A stretch of DNA of 39,111 nt, from assembly GCA_020848735.1 (NCBI GenBank), contig JADLHO010000013.1, forward strand, positions 1 through 39,111, read 5' to 3'. The notes below the pieces were generated by a model. It saw only the letters and a program-made list of their open reading frames with translations. It was not told the origin of the DNA and searched no databases. Of this stretch, positions 23,973 through 33,237 are shown piece by piece (the stretch's first letter is position 1; each line of letters begins with the position of its first letter). The stretch is from Planctomycetota bacterium (GTDB lineage: Bacteria; Planctomycetota; UBA1135; UBA2386). The position numbers were made by a program, and so were the translations under genes.

Positions 23973-26633
23973 ATGCGCTGTCTTCTCGCGCTCGCGCTCC
24001 CGCTCTGTCTCCTGGGCTCCTGCGCCAGTTCGGCCGCGGGTGAGAGCGGTCCCGAGTACCCCGGTGACGCCATTCGCTGGCGCGCCGAGCGCTGGCAGGA
24101 CGAACACGGGAACATCCCGGTCGACGGGTGGCTCCGCGCGCTCCGTGCACGTGAGCAGCTCGTCGCCGCGTCTTCGCTCGAGGACGACGGCGGCATCGCG
24201 CCGGACGCCTGGGTCGAGCGCGGTCCGTTCAATGTCTCGGGTCGCAGTCGCACGCTGGTGATCGACCCGCGCGACACGCGCATCCTCTGGTCGGGCGGTG
24301 TCAGCGGCGGACTCTGGAAGAGCCTCGACCGCGGCGCGACCTGGAACCCCGTCGACGACTGGTGGACGAACCTCTCCATCGCATCGATGACGATGGACCC
24401 CGCGAACCCCGACGTGATGTACGTCGGCACCGGCGAGGGCTTCTTCAACGACAACGTCGCGCGCGGTGTCAATCGCAGTGCGGTGCGCGGAGCAGGCATC
24501 TTCAAGACGACCGACGGTGGCGCGACCTGGACGCAGCTCGTCGCCACCGCGAGCTTCGGCTACGTGCAGCGCGTGGCGGTCTCGCCGTCGAACGGCAACG
24601 TGCTGCTCGCCGCGGTGCGACCCGGCGGCATCCAGCGCTCGACCGACGGCGGCACCACGTGGTCGCTCGTCCATGCGGCGTTCTCGAGCGATCAGGTGCT
24701 CTTCGACCCGAATGACGGTCAGAAGGCCCTCGCGCACGTCGTCGACGCGACGCTCGCGATCCACGGCGTCGTGCGCTCGCTCGATGGCGGTGCCAGCTGG
24801 TCGCCGGCGGCGAGCGGCCTCGCGTCGATCAGCGGCTACGACGCCCGCATCGAGATGTGCTACGCCCGCAGCGTGCCCGGTGTCGTCTATGCCTCGGTCG
24901 GCAACAGCGGCGGCAAGATCTGGCGCTCCGCGAACGGCGGACTCGACTGGGTGCAACGCACGGGCACGTCGAGCAGCGGCGTGAACTGGTACTTCAACGG
25001 CTTCTGGGTCGACCCGACCAACGAGAACCGGATGGTCGTCGCGGGTCTCCACGTGTGGCGCAGCACCAACGGAGGCACGTCGCTGGCGCGCATCACGAAC
25101 GGCTACATCATGACCGTCGACCCGCACCTCGACGTGCATGCGGTCGTGGCCGACCCCGACTACGACGGGGTGACGAAGAAGCGCGTCTACGTCACCACGG
25201 ACGGCGGCCTGCACGCCGCCGACGACATCACCACGGTCGCCATCGGCAGCGGTTGGCGCGACCTCGACAACAACCTGCGCTCCACGCAGTACTACGGCGC
25301 CGCGGGCCATGCGACCGGCAACGTCGTGATCGGCGGCCTGCAGGACAACGGCACGCAGCGACTGGTCGGCGCGTCGACCAGCTCGAACATGCCCTTCGGC
25401 GGCGATGGCGGGCAGGTCCAGATCGATCCGACGAACCCGAGCTACGTGTACGGCGAGTACGTCTGGCTCCAGGTCCACCGTTCGACCAACGGCGGTTCCT
25501 CGTCGTCGTCCATCTACAACAACATCACGGAGATCGACGCGACGACCGCGAACTTCATCGCGCCGATCGTGCTCGATCCCAACTCCTCGCTCCGGCTCTA
25601 CGGTGGTGCGACGCGGCTCTGGCGCACGGCCAATGCGCGCGCCGGCACCGTCTCCTGGTCGGCGATCAAGCCGGGCGTGGGGAGCAAGATCAGCGCGATC
25701 GCCGTCGCCGCCGGCAACGCCGACGTGGTCTGGGTGGCTCACAACGACGGCCGCGTCTACCGCACCGCGAACGCGTTGGCGGCGACGCCCACGTGGGTCG
25801 CGGTGGACGACAACGCGGGACTCGATCCCCTGCCCAACCGCTACGTCACGCGGCTGGCGATCGACCCGACGAACCACCAGGTCGTCTGGGCGACGCTCGG
25901 CGGCTTCGCGAGCGGCAACCTGCGTGTCACGCGCGACGGCGGGGCGACCTGGTCCGATGCCGCGGGCGTCGCACCGCGTCGGCTCCCCGACCTGCCGCTG
26001 AACTGCGTCGTGCTCCACCCCGACGACACCGACGTCGTCTACGTTGCGAGCGAACTCGGCATCTTCGCCAGCGACGATGCCGGTCAGACCTGGTCGGCGA
26101 GCAACGACGGGCCGGCCAACGTCGCCACCGAGGAGCTCGCGTTCATGCACGGCAATCGCCGACTCATCGCGGCGACGCTCGGCCGCGGTGTGTGGACCGT
26201 CGACGTCACGCGTCCCACCTCGACCGCGTTCGGCTCGGCATGCAGCGGCCACGCGTCGCCGCCGAACCTCTCGATCGATCCGCTCGCGACCGCGCGCATC
26301 GGGCGCACGATGCACTGGCTCGTCGCGAATGCGCCGGTCGGCGGCACGAGCTTCCTGATGCTCGGCTTCTCCGACACGGTGTGGGCCGGTGGAGCACTGC
26401 CCTTCGACCTCGCTCCGGTCGGCATGGCGGGTTGTCCCTTGCTGGTGAGCCCCGATCTCGCGACCTCGGCGACGGCGGACGCGAGCGGGACCGCCACCCA
26501 CGCCGTGCCGCTGCCGGACTCCAGCGCATTGCTCGGCGCGATCCTCTACGGCCAGGCGATCGTCCCCGCACCGGGGCTCAATGCCCTCGGCCTCGGGGTC
26601 AGCGCCGGCGTGGCCGCATCCCTCGGCTGGTGA
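23973..26633 (+). CDS. Asp-box beta-propeller lipoprotein (VPS10/sialidase-like repeats) with shared C-terminal domain
   Basis: 886 residues. Seen: a signal sequence with lipobox LLGSC (Cys17), then at least eight Asp-box motifs (for example SLDRGATW, TTDGGATW, STDGGTTW, SLDGGASW, TRDGGATW, SDDAGQTW). These define beta-propeller blades as in sortilin/VPS10-type and sialidase-type exported proteins; no sialidase catalytic set is seen. Residues about 750-886 form a separate domain (FGSACSG, then LPFDLAPVGMAGC) related to the C-termini of the genes at 28448 and 35963. Probably a surface or periplasmic binding protein. TACCCT lies 45 nt before the ATG, a longer leader than for its neighbours. Confidence 0.88.
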   Translation: MRCLLALALPLCLLGSCASSAAGESGPEYPGDAIRWRAERWQDEHGNIPVDGWLRALRAREQLVAASSLEDDGGIAPDAWVERGPFNVSGRSRTLVIDPRDTRILWSGGVSGGLWKSLDRGATWNPVDDWWTNLSIASMTMDPANPDVMYVGTGEGFFNDNVARGVNRSAVRGAGIFKTTDGGATWTQLVATASFGYVQRVAVSPSNGNVLLAAVRPGGIQRSTDGGTTWSLVHAAFSSDQVLFDPNDGQKALAHVVDATLAIHGVVRSLDGGASWSPAASGLASISGYDARIEMCYARSVPGVVYASVGNSGGKIWRSANGGLDWVQRTGTSSSGVNWYFNGFWVDPTNENRMVVAGLHVWRSTNGGTSLARITNGYIMTVDPHLDVHAVVADPDYDGVTKKRVYVTTDGGLHAADDITTVAIGSGWRDLDNNLRSTQYYGAAGHATGNVVIGGLQDNGTQRLVGASTSSNMPFGGDGGQVQIDPTNPSYVYGEYVWLQVHRSTNGGSSSSSIYNNITEIDATTANFIAPIVLDPNSSLRLYGGATRLWRTANARAGTVSWSAIKPGVGSKISAIAVAAGNADVVWVAHNDGRVYRTANALAATPTWVAVDDNAGLDPLPNRYVTRLAIDPTNHQVVWATLGGFASGNLRVTRDGGATWSDAAGVAPRRLPDLPLNCVVLHPDDTDVVYVASELGIFASDDAGQTWSASNDGPANVATEELAFMHGNRRLIAATLGRGVWTVDVTRPTSTAFGSACSGHASPPNLSIDPLATARIGRTMHWLVANAPVGGTSFLMLGFSDTVWAGGALPFDLAPVGMAGCPLLVSPDLATSATADASGTATHAVPLPDSSALLGAILYGQAIVPAPGLNALGLGVSAGVAASLGW

Positions 26634-26650
26634 GACGGAGCGCTTCCGGA

Positions 26651-26682
26651 CACACGAGCACACGAACTCACGAACTCACGAG
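26651..26682 (+). repeat. Four tandem copies of an octamer before the 26699 gene
   Basis: CACACGAG, CACACGAA, CTCACGAA and CTCACGAG stand head to tail (pattern C-W-CACGA-R), ending 16 nt before the GTG. The array fills half of the 65-nt gap between two genes and could be a repeated protein site or slipped-strand repeat. Confidence 0.6.
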
Positions 26683-26698
26683 CGGCAGCGAACGATCC

Positions 26699-27652
26699 GT
26701 GACCTCACCCCGACACCAGCGCGCGGCAGCCGTCTTCGGCCTCTGGCTCTGCGGCGCCCTCGTGTCGCCACTCGCGAGCCAGGAGACCCGCGCCGAACTG
26801 CTGCCGGCGCCGGAAGGCTGGACCGCGCGGGTCCGGACCGAGTTGCTCGCGAACATCGTGGTCCGGGCGCGCATCCGGCTCGCGGACCCGACCGCGTTCG
26901 AGCAGACCGTCCAGCGCGGGGGCGGCTATGTCGCCGTCACGGTGCAGGTCCTCGAACGCCTGAAGGGCCGCGTCGCCAACGAGCTCGAACTCACCTGCTA
27001 CGTGGCCGGCCCCGGCCAGGAGCGCGGGGTGCGCCCGACCAAGGACGAGCTGATCTCGGCGATCACGCGCGAGGTCTTCCTGATGCTCGACATGGTCGGC
27101 CAGCGGTGGTTCCTCGCCGATCGCTACACGGGCGAGGCCATGGTGCCCGACGTCCACGACTCCGGCCGTGAGCTGCGGGCGCTCGTGCGCAGGCACAAGG
27201 AGCTGGAACGTCGCGCCATCCCCGACGATGCGCCGTTCGTCGCCGAGGTCGATGCCATCCTCGACGAACTCGCCGACTATCCGGAGCGCCAGCTCGACGG
27301 CTTCCAGCGCCTGCAGGAGCTCGGCCCTTCCGCATTGCCGGCGATCGTCCGCCACATCGAGGACGAACGGCTCGTGCCGGGCCGTCTGGTGAGGATCCGC
27401 CCGCTGCTGCCCCCGGCCACGGAGAACCCCGCGGGGCCGAAGCCGATCGAGTTGAGGGCGGAGAACTTCGGGGACGTGATGGCGGCACTCGCGAACGAGT
27501 GGACGACCGAGTCCTTCGGCGCCGATCGCGAGATGCTCGGCCGCCGTTCGCGCGAGCGTCGAGCCCAGTGCCTGCGGGTCTTCGCGCACTACCTGCTCGC
27601 GGATCGCGCGCTGCTCGCGGAGCTGCGTCGCGACGAGCCCCCGCGGCGCTGA
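26699..27652 (+). CDS. Exported protein of unknown function (317 aa)
   Basis: Not recognised. GTG start at 26699 chosen because it opens a signal peptide (AAAVFGLWLCGALVSPLASQ, about 8-27). The frame runs back into the previous gene, but only as a shadow. Seen: a beta-rich N-terminal half with VRARIRLADPTAFEQ and YVAVTVQVLERLKG, which resembles a secreted domain reporting on a transported or oxidised ligand but has no known motif. The C-terminal half is helical with HEAT-like pieces (RLQELGPSALPAIVRHIED). Linked to neighbours only by strand. The tandem octamer array lies just upstream. Confidence 0.7.
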   Translation: MTSPRHQRAAAVFGLWLCGALVSPLASQETRAELLPAPEGWTARVRTELLANIVVRARIRLADPTAFEQTVQRGGGYVAVTVQVLERLKGRVANELELTCYVAGPGQERGVRPTKDELISAITREVFLMLDMVGQRWFLADRYTGEAMVPDVHDSGRELRALVRRHKELERRAIPDDAPFVAEVDAILDELADYPERQLDGFQRLQELGPSALPAIVRHIEDERLVPGRLVRIRPLLPPATENPAGPKPIELRAENFGDVMAALANEWTTESFGADREMLGRRSRERRAQCLRVFAHYLLADRALLAELRRDEPPRR

Positions 27653-27672
27653 GAGGACCGCGGCGGCGCAGC

Positions 27673-27678
27673 TATCCT
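27673..27678 (+). promoter_or_regulatory. -10-like box TATCCT, 8 nt before the 27687 ATG
   Basis: TATCCT followed by 8 nt and ATG. Same hexamer as before the sulfatase. No Shine-Dalgarno sequence. Confidence 0.5.
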
Positions 27679-27686
27679 TCTGCGTC

Positions 27687-28337
27687 ATGGCCACGTTCCA
27701 CTCCACGTCCGATCTCGTCGCGCGCATCGATCGCCTCGAGCGGCGCAACCGCGTCCTCGGCGCTGCGGTCGCCGGACTCCTGCTTCTCCTCGTCCTGCCG
27801 GCCTTCGCGCCGCAGGGCAGCGCGGCGCCGGCCGACGGTGAACTCCGCGCGAAGCGCTTCGTGCTGGTCGACGCGAAGGACCAGGTCGCCGGGAGCTGGG
27901 AGACCGACAAGGACGGCAAGCCGCGCTTCGAGCTCTTCGACGGCAGCAAGAAGGCGCGGCTCAGCGCGCAGGTCACCACCGACGACGTCGTGTTCGCGCT
28001 CCGCGACCGCGAAGGCCTGGTCCGCACCGGACTCGCGGTCGGCATCGGAGGCCTGCCCCACGTCCTGCTCTCCGATGCGAAGGGACGGCCGCGGCTCCAC
28101 CTCTCGGTGAATGTCGCCGACCGCGGCAACCTGATCGCCTTCGGTCCCGAGGGCGGCATCGTCGCCGGCCTCGGAGTCGAGGATGACGGCGACCCCTGGC
28201 TCCTGCCCGCGGCCGGGAATGGGACACCTGCGACGGCCCCGAAGCCCGCCGGGAAGGGCGATGGCAAGGCGCCGATGGAGGAAGCGCGCGAGGTTCCGAT
28301 CCCCGGGACCGAGGCTGCCGGCGGGACGCGCCGCTGA
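27687..28337 (+). CDS. Membrane-anchored protein of unknown function (216 aa)
   Basis: Seen: a short coiled cytoplasmic start (DLVARIDRLERRNR), one membrane segment (about 23-41, LGAAVAGLLLLLVLPAFAP), then a periplasmic domain made of repeating beta strands. Similar units of about 20-30 residues recur (KRFVLVDAKDQVAGSW, PRFELFDGSKKARLS, PHVLLSDAKGRPRLHLS), suggesting a short beta-solenoid or stacked hairpins. A Pro/Ala/Gly-rich tail ends it. No known family recognised. It has its own promoter box, so it is probably a separate unit from the gene 34 nt upstream. Confidence 0.72.
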   Translation: MATFHSTSDLVARIDRLERRNRVLGAAVAGLLLLLVLPAFAPQGSAAPADGELRAKRFVLVDAKDQVAGSWETDKDGKPRFELFDGSKKARLSAQVTTDDVVFALRDREGLVRTGLAVGIGGLPHVLLSDAKGRPRLHLSVNVADRGNLIAFGPEGGIVAGLGVEDDGDPWLLPAAGNGTPATAPKPAGKGDGKAPMEEAREVPIPGTEAAGGTRR

Positions 28338-28447
28338 CTCTGAGGCAGAATGCCCACCGCTGCCCGGTCCCGGCCGTGCAGCGCTTTGCTCGCTCCTGGG
28401 AATCCCGTGCGCTCGAGCCATCTCCTGCGCTACGTCCCTTACATCCC

Positions 28448-31003
28448 ATGAACCCGATCCGCTTCGCCCCCGCGCTCCTGCTGGCTCTCGCGCCGTCCGT
28501 GACGGCCCAGGAGCCAGATTCCCTGATGCCACCTCCGGAGATGGTCATCGTCCAACCGACGACGATCCAACCCGGCGCGGTGAACCCGCACGTTCCGCAG
28601 CCGCCCGTGCCGCTGCAGAACCGCGAGTCGAACCACCCGCACCCCACCTTGCCCGTGGGCCCCGAGAGCAACCGCCCACAGCCGAGCTCTCCCGAGTCCT
28701 TCCCCGCGGATCCCGCCATCCAGCCGGCCGGCACGGGAGCGTTCCGCTTCTTCCAGAACGAGCTCTGCAACACCGCGGGTGGCTCGCGCTCGCCGCGCAC
28801 GCCGGAGCCCGCGAACGGTGTGCTGCGCGACACGGTGTTCCAGACCGGCAACTGGCACGCGGCGATCTCGCCGGACAACGGCCAGACCTGGAACGACGTC
28901 AGCCCTTACAGCTTCTTCCCCGCCGCGGACGGCGGCTTCTGCTGTGACCAGCAGGCCGCGGACATCGCGAGCCACGGCTTCGTGGTCTGGATGCTGCAGT
29001 ACAGCAACGTCACCGGCGGTCCGAACCGGCTCCGCTTCGCGGTGGCGAACACGCGCGACAAGCTCCGCAGCGGCTCCGCGAGCGACTGGTACTACTACGA
29101 CATCCGCCCCTCGACCTTCGGGTACAGCGCGGACGAGTGGTTCGACTACGAGGACATCGCCTGGGACGGCACGAACTTCTACTGCCGCACCAACGTGATC
29201 GGCGCCTCGGTCGGCTCCGAGTCGATCATCATGCGGTGGCCGCTGACCGAGATGGGGACGGCGCAGAGCATCCCGATCTCCTACTACCGCGGCAGCAACA
29301 TCGGCGGCTGGAGCCATCGCCTCGCGAAGGGCTGCGTCGGCACGATGGCCTTCGCCGCGCTCAACTCCACGACCCAGATCTACGTCTGGACCTGGCCCTC
29401 GACCTCGGGTTCGTCGGCCACGCGTTCGACGCGCACGATCGCCGCGTTCACGGATGCCGCGGTGAGCGTCCCCGGCCCCGACGGCCGTGACTGGGCGGGC
29501 TTCTGGAACGCCACGGGCCAGATCCAGGGCGCCTATGGCAACGCGACGGAATGTGGCTTCAGCTGGGGCTGCGCGCCCCGGTCCGGCCGCGCGATGCCGT
29601 ACACCCGCATCGCACGCTTCCTGCTCAGCGATCGCTCGCTGGTCGCCGAGCACGACATCTGGAGCGGCACGAACGCGTATCTCTACAACGACATGATGTC
29701 GAACGCGGCGGGCGACGTCGGCGGCACCCTCGCCTGGGGCTCCTCGACGACCTACGTCACGACCGCCAACTACATCATCGACTCGTATGACGCCTGGCCG
29801 CCGGCCACGGTCTACTACCCGGCGCTCGGCTCCTCGGGCCCGAACACGAATCGCTTCGGCGACTACTTCACCGTCCGCCGGCACCCGATCAGCACGAACA
29901 CCTGGTTCAGCAACGGGTCGAGCTGCCCGGATCCGAACACCGGCAACCACCGGTACGTGTGGTTCGGCCGCGACGACTACGAGCCGACCTGGGTGAACGT
30001 CAACGTGAACTCGACCCCGACGGGCGCGAGCATCACGCAGGACGTGGAGAGCCTCGACGGCCTCGCGGGCGGCACGGCGAACTACGTGCGCCGCTTCGCG
30101 CCGCGTCAGGGCTACGAGCTCACGGCTCCTGCGAGCCGCACCGTCGGACTCTCGTCCTACGTGTTCAAGAACTGGCGCCTGCAGGTGCAGTCCGGCGCGG
30201 CCTTCACCGAGTACCCGGTCGGCGATCGCGTGCTGACGGTGGCCGACTGCGGCAACCTCGACGACGTCGCCGAGGCCGTGTACGTGCTGCGTCGCACCCT
30301 CACGGTGCAGTCGGTCAACCCCGCGAGCGGCGTCTCGATCACGGTGAGCCCTGACGACGTCAACGGCGCGGGCAATGGCACCACGCAGTTCACGCGCCAG
30401 TACCGCGACGACGAGGTCGTGTCGCTGACCGCGCCGAGCGCGGTGGGCGCCAACCCGTTCCGCCACTGGACCATCGGCGGCGTCGCGCAGGGCGCCGGTG
30501 TCACGACCGTGCTCGTCACGATGTCGGCGGCGCGCACCGCGGTCGCCGTGTACTGGAACCACGTGGTCGGCTCCGTCGCGTCGATCGGCGCGGGTTGCGT
30601 GGGTGGGAACGGCCTCGTCCCCAACCACACGATCACGCAGACCGGCAGCGAGTTCGTGCAGGGCACGACGATGACCTACCGGGTGACGAACGCCGCGACC
30701 TCGCAGATCGGCGTGCTGCACTTCGGTCTGTCGACGACCAGCTGGGGCTCCTTCGCCCTGCCGCTGAACCTCAACTTCATCGGCATGACCGGTTGCTCGC
30801 TCTACCACGACATCGTCGTGAGCGAGAACATCGCCACCAACTTCCTCGGCACGGCGACGTTCAACTTCAACTGGCCGGTCAACCCCGCCACGGTCGGCGC
30901 GCAGATCTTCACGACCTTCGCGATCATCGACCCGACGGTGCGCCGCCCGCTGACGCTGACCCACAGCAACGCGATGCGGCTGACCCTCGGCGGCAACAAC
31001 TGA
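28448..31003 (+). CDS. Large secreted protein with beta-repeat modules and shared C-terminal domain (851 aa)
   Basis: The ATG at 28448 is chosen over a GTG at 28376 because it opens a clean signal peptide (MNPIRFAPALLLALAPSVTAQ). A Pro-rich linker follows (about 30-100). Residues about 100-510 form a beta-rich domain with many Trp/Tyr and repeated strands, possibly a propeller (YYYDIRPSTFGYSADEW, FCRTN-like and WTWPSTSG patches). Residues about 514-708 hold two or three modules resembling bacterial InlB-type/Big-like beta repeats (VNSTPTGASITQD, LTVQSVNPASGVSI, FRHWTIGGV). The last 140 residues (GAGCVGGNG, then LPLNLNFIGMTGC) match the C-terminal domain of the genes at 23973 and 35963. Function unknown; a surface protein is likely. 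Confidence 0.8.
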   Translation: MNPIRFAPALLLALAPSVTAQEPDSLMPPPEMVIVQPTTIQPGAVNPHVPQPPVPLQNRESNHPHPTLPVGPESNRPQPSSPESFPADPAIQPAGTGAFRFFQNELCNTAGGSRSPRTPEPANGVLRDTVFQTGNWHAAISPDNGQTWNDVSPYSFFPAADGGFCCDQQAADIASHGFVVWMLQYSNVTGGPNRLRFAVANTRDKLRSGSASDWYYYDIRPSTFGYSADEWFDYEDIAWDGTNFYCRTNVIGASVGSESIIMRWPLTEMGTAQSIPISYYRGSNIGGWSHRLAKGCVGTMAFAALNSTTQIYVWTWPSTSGSSATRSTRTIAAFTDAAVSVPGPDGRDWAGFWNATGQIQGAYGNATECGFSWGCAPRSGRAMPYTRIARFLLSDRSLVAEHDIWSGTNAYLYNDMMSNAAGDVGGTLAWGSSTTYVTTANYIIDSYDAWPPATVYYPALGSSGPNTNRFGDYFTVRRHPISTNTWFSNGSSCPDPNTGNHRYVWFGRDDYEPTWVNVNVNSTPTGASITQDVESLDGLAGGTANYVRRFAPRQGYELTAPASRTVGLSSYVFKNWRLQVQSGAAFTEYPVGDRVLTVADCGNLDDVAEAVYVLRRTLTVQSVNPASGVSITVSPDDVNGAGNGTTQFTRQYRDDEVVSLTAPSAVGANPFRHWTIGGVAQGAGVTTVLVTMSAARTAVAVYWNHVVGSVASIGAGCVGGNGLVPNHTITQTGSEFVQGTTMTYRVTNAATSQIGVLHFGLSTTSWGSFALPLNLNFIGMTGCSLYHDIVVSENIATNFLGTATFNFNWPVNPATVGAQIFTTFAIIDPTVRRPLTLTHSNAMRLTLGGNN

Positions 31004-31011
31004 ACCTGGAG

Positions 31012-31035
31012 CGCCGCGGGTCTATGCTCGCGGCG
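31012..31035 (+). promoter_or_regulatory. Hairpin with TATGCT in its loop at the CDF start
   Basis: A perfect 7-bp stem (arms 31012-31018 and 31029-31035) encloses a 10-nt loop that contains TATGCT (31023-31028), a -10-like box 6 nt before the GTG at 31035. The stem takes in the first base of the start codon. It may end the upstream transcript or mark a metal-responsive operator; neither is shown. Confidence 0.4.
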
Positions 31036-31898
31036 TGAGCGTTCAGCTCGTCGCCCTGCTCGCGAACCTCGCGCTCGCCGCCCTCAAGTTCACGGTCGGC
31101 CATCTCGCGGGTTCGCGGGCCCTCGTCGCCGACGGCTTCAACTCCGCCGGCGACGTGCTCGCGACCTTCGGCGCCTGGGTGGCGTACCGCTACGCGCGGC
31201 GCGCTCCGGACTCGAACCACCCCTACGGGCACGACAACGCCGAGGCGCTCGCCGGGCTGCTGATCGCGGGCATGTTGCTCGCGACCGGCGCCTTCATCGC
31301 GATCGACGGGATCGACACGGAGCTGAGCACGGGTCCGGCCGCCGAGGCCCCCGAGGCCAGCGCGCTCGTCGCGGCGGGCATCACGATCGCGACCAAGCTC
31401 GGGCTCTGGGTGGCGTCACGACGGGTCGGACTGCGCACGAACTCGCCGACCCTCCTGGCCTCGGCGCGCGACCACATCTCGGACGTCGTCATCGGCATGG
31501 CGGCCTTCGCCGGCATCGCCCTCGCCCGGCTCGGCGCCCCGGCCATCGACGGGATCACCGCGATCGCGATCGGCGTCTGGATCACCTTCCTCGGCTTCCG
31601 CCCGTTGCGCGAGAACCTCGGCATCCTCATGCACGAGGCGCCGAGCGGGCAGGCCGAGCGCGCCCGGGAGATCGGGCGTCGGGTGCGCGGCGCGGTCGAC
31701 GTCGGCGAGGTCCGCGTGCAGCCGCTCGGCGGGCAGTACCGCATCGACCTCGTGCTCCTCGTCGAGGGGACGCTCAGCGTGTCGGCCGCGCACGTGATCG
31801 CGCACGACGTCGAGGACGCGATCCGTGCCGAACTCGATCACGTGCGTGAGGTCTACGTTCACGTCGAACCGGCGCCCGACGGCGCGACGCCGGCCTGA
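31035..31898 (+). CDS. Cation diffusion facilitator (CDF) metal exporter, MntE-like site
   Basis: 287 residues, GTG start. Seen: six membrane segments in the first 200 residues and a cytoplasmic beta-alpha-beta domain at the C-terminus (RVQPLGGQYRIDLVLLVEG, HVIAHDVEDAIRAELDHV), as in all CDF proteins. Transport site A has N36-x3-D40 in helix 2 and D146-x3-D150 in helix 5. Zinc exporters usually carry H/D-x3-D with a His in helix 5, while an Asn-Asp/Asp-Asp quartet is reported for Mn exporters such as MntE. Manganese is thus the best guess, iron or others possible. It acts as a metal/proton antiporter in the inner membrane. Length is typical (about 290). Confidence 0.9.
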   Translation: MSVQLVALLANLALAALKFTVGHLAGSRALVADGFNSAGDVLATFGAWVAYRYARRAPDSNHPYGHDNAEALAGLLIAGMLLATGAFIAIDGIDTELSTGPAAEAPEASALVAAGITIATKLGLWVASRRVGLRTNSPTLLASARDHISDVVIGMAAFAGIALARLGAPAIDGITAIAIGVWITFLGFRPLRENLGILMHEAPSGQAERAREIGRRVRGAVDVGEVRVQPLGGQYRIDLVLLVEGTLSVSAAHVIAHDVEDAIRAELDHVREVYVHVEPAPDGATPA

Positions 31899-31904
31899 GG
31901 GCGC

Positions 31905-33113
31905 TCACTGGAGTCGCAGCTCGAGCGCCGCGCGCGCGCCGCTCGAGAGCACTTCGACGGTCGCCACGGCCTGCGCGAGCCCCGACTGCGGCATGAGCAT
32001 CCCGGGGATCACCCGACGGCGCTCGTGCACCGCCCAGACCTCGATCCGACCCGGTGGAACCCGTCCGAGCTCGAACGCGCCCGATGCGTCGCTGAGGGTC
32101 GCGGTCACGCAGTCCGGGCCATGCTCGTGGAAGACGCGCGCGCCCGCGACCGGCAGGCCGGTCAGGCCATCGACCACGCGCCCCTGCACGCGCGCCTCGC
32201 GCACGATGCGGATCTCGACCTCAGCCCCGGCGATCAGTGCGACCCGTTCGCAGGTCCAGCCCTCGCCCAGCCCGGCGAGGACCGGATACGCGACGCTCGG
32301 ACGCGGCGGCAGGTGATCGAGTCGAAAGCTCCCGTCGCTCGCGACGCGCGCAGTCACCCCGGGGAGGTTGAGCACCCGGAGCTCCAGACCGTCCAGCGAG
32401 AGACCCTCGGTCGCGACCACGGTGCCGCGCAGCGCGGCGGTCCGCTCGAGCACGAGGCTGGGGCCCTCCTCCGAGTCGTTCTCCCAGACCTCCTCGCGAA
32501 CGGCATGGCCCTCGGCGAAGGCCCGCACGGTCCACGCGGAGACCTTCGCGGAGATGCAGTCGACCGTGAAGTTGCCGTCGGCGTTGCTGGTGGTCTCCGC
32601 GAGCAGCACGCCGCGCGGCCCGCCGCCGAAGACCGCGATGCGTGCGCCGGCGATCGGCTGCCCGTCGCGCGTGCTCACGCTGCCGCCGACCCGCCGCGCC
32701 GGCGCGAGCTCGACCCGCTGCGTGGACCCGTGCCCGTCGACGAAGCCGTAGCCGATGCCATGGCCCGGCGCCCAGACGCGCGCGACGAAGCCACCGGGTG
32801 GGAACTCGAAGTCGAGCCGGACGCGCCCGTGCTCATCGGCCTGGCAGGTCCCGAGCAACGGAGTCGGCGAAGGTGCCGACGGCGAGCGGTCGTAGGGGAA
32901 GACCTCGAAGGTCGCCGCGAGCGGCGTGTTGCCCGGCCCGACGACCTCCATCCGCGGCAGCGTCAGCCGCCGCAGCTCCGGCGCCGCGAGCGCCACGGCG
33001 AGGAGCACCAGCGCGACCGCGGCGGCGACTTCGCGGCGCTCCGCGCGCGCGCGGAGCCGGGCCGCGGTCTGCGCGGGCCCATCCAGTTCGGCATCGTCGG
33101 CGGTACTCGTCAT
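31905..33113 (-). CDS. Membrane-anchored protein with carboxypeptidase-regulatory-like repeats
   Basis: 402 residues. Seen: an Arg/Glu-rich cytoplasmic start, one membrane segment (about 27-47, REVAAAVALVLLAVALAAPE), then an exported part. That part holds at least three prealbumin-like beta modules with the usual pattern of an opening G-x-V, central G-A-R/L and terminal G-x-F: VGGSVSTRDGQPIAGARI, LRGTVVATEGLSLDGLEL and VQGRVVDGLTGLPVAGARV. Such modules (CarboxypepD_reg) serve as binding or scaffold domains in surface proteins, common in Planctomycetes and Bacteroidota. No catalytic domain. Minus-strand TATACC lies about 18 nt before the ATG. Divergent from rpiA; convergent with the CDF gene, 6 nt apart. 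Confidence 0.82.
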   Translation of the reverse strand: MTSTADDAELDGPAQTAARLRARAERREVAAAVALVLLAVALAAPELRRLTLPRMEVVGPGNTPLAATFEVFPYDRSPSAPSPTPLLGTCQADEHGRVRLDFEFPPGGFVARVWAPGHGIGYGFVDGHGSTQRVELAPARRVGGSVSTRDGQPIAGARIAVFGGGPRGVLLAETTSNADGNFTVDCISAKVSAWTVRAFAEGHAVREEVWENDSEEGPSLVLERTAALRGTVVATEGLSLDGLELRVLNLPGVTARVASDGSFRLDHLPPRPSVAYPVLAGLGEGWTCERVALIAGAEVEIRIVREARVQGRVVDGLTGLPVAGARVFHEHGPDCVTATLSDASGAFELGRVPPGRIEVWAVHERRRVIPGMLMPQSGLAQAVATVEVLSSGARAALELRLQ

Positions 33114-33223
33114 CTCGGAAGCGGGGCCCTGGTATAGCGCAATCCGGGAGCGTCGCGCACGGGGGCCGCGCGGCGGTCCCGCTCCCGTGCGCGCGCGAAC
33201 GCGTCTTGGCCCGCCGCCGCGAG

Positions 33224-33229
33224 TATCTT
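33224..33229 (+). promoter_or_regulatory. -10-like box TATCTT, 8 nt before rpiA
   Basis: TATCTT followed by 8 nt and the ATG at 33238; TTGGCC lies 12 nt further upstream, too close for a normal -35. No Shine-Dalgarno sequence. Confidence 0.5.
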
Positions 33230-33237
33230 CCGCCGCG

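Noticed and set aside
23769..26663. Long minus-strand open frame opposite the propeller gene
   Set aside because: Low-complexity Arg/Val/Asp composition; the plus strand carries clear Asp-box repeats.
28439..30964. Long minus-strand open frame opposite the 851-aa secreted protein
   Set aside because: Same antisense pattern; no motif, and the plus strand has a signal peptide and shared tail.
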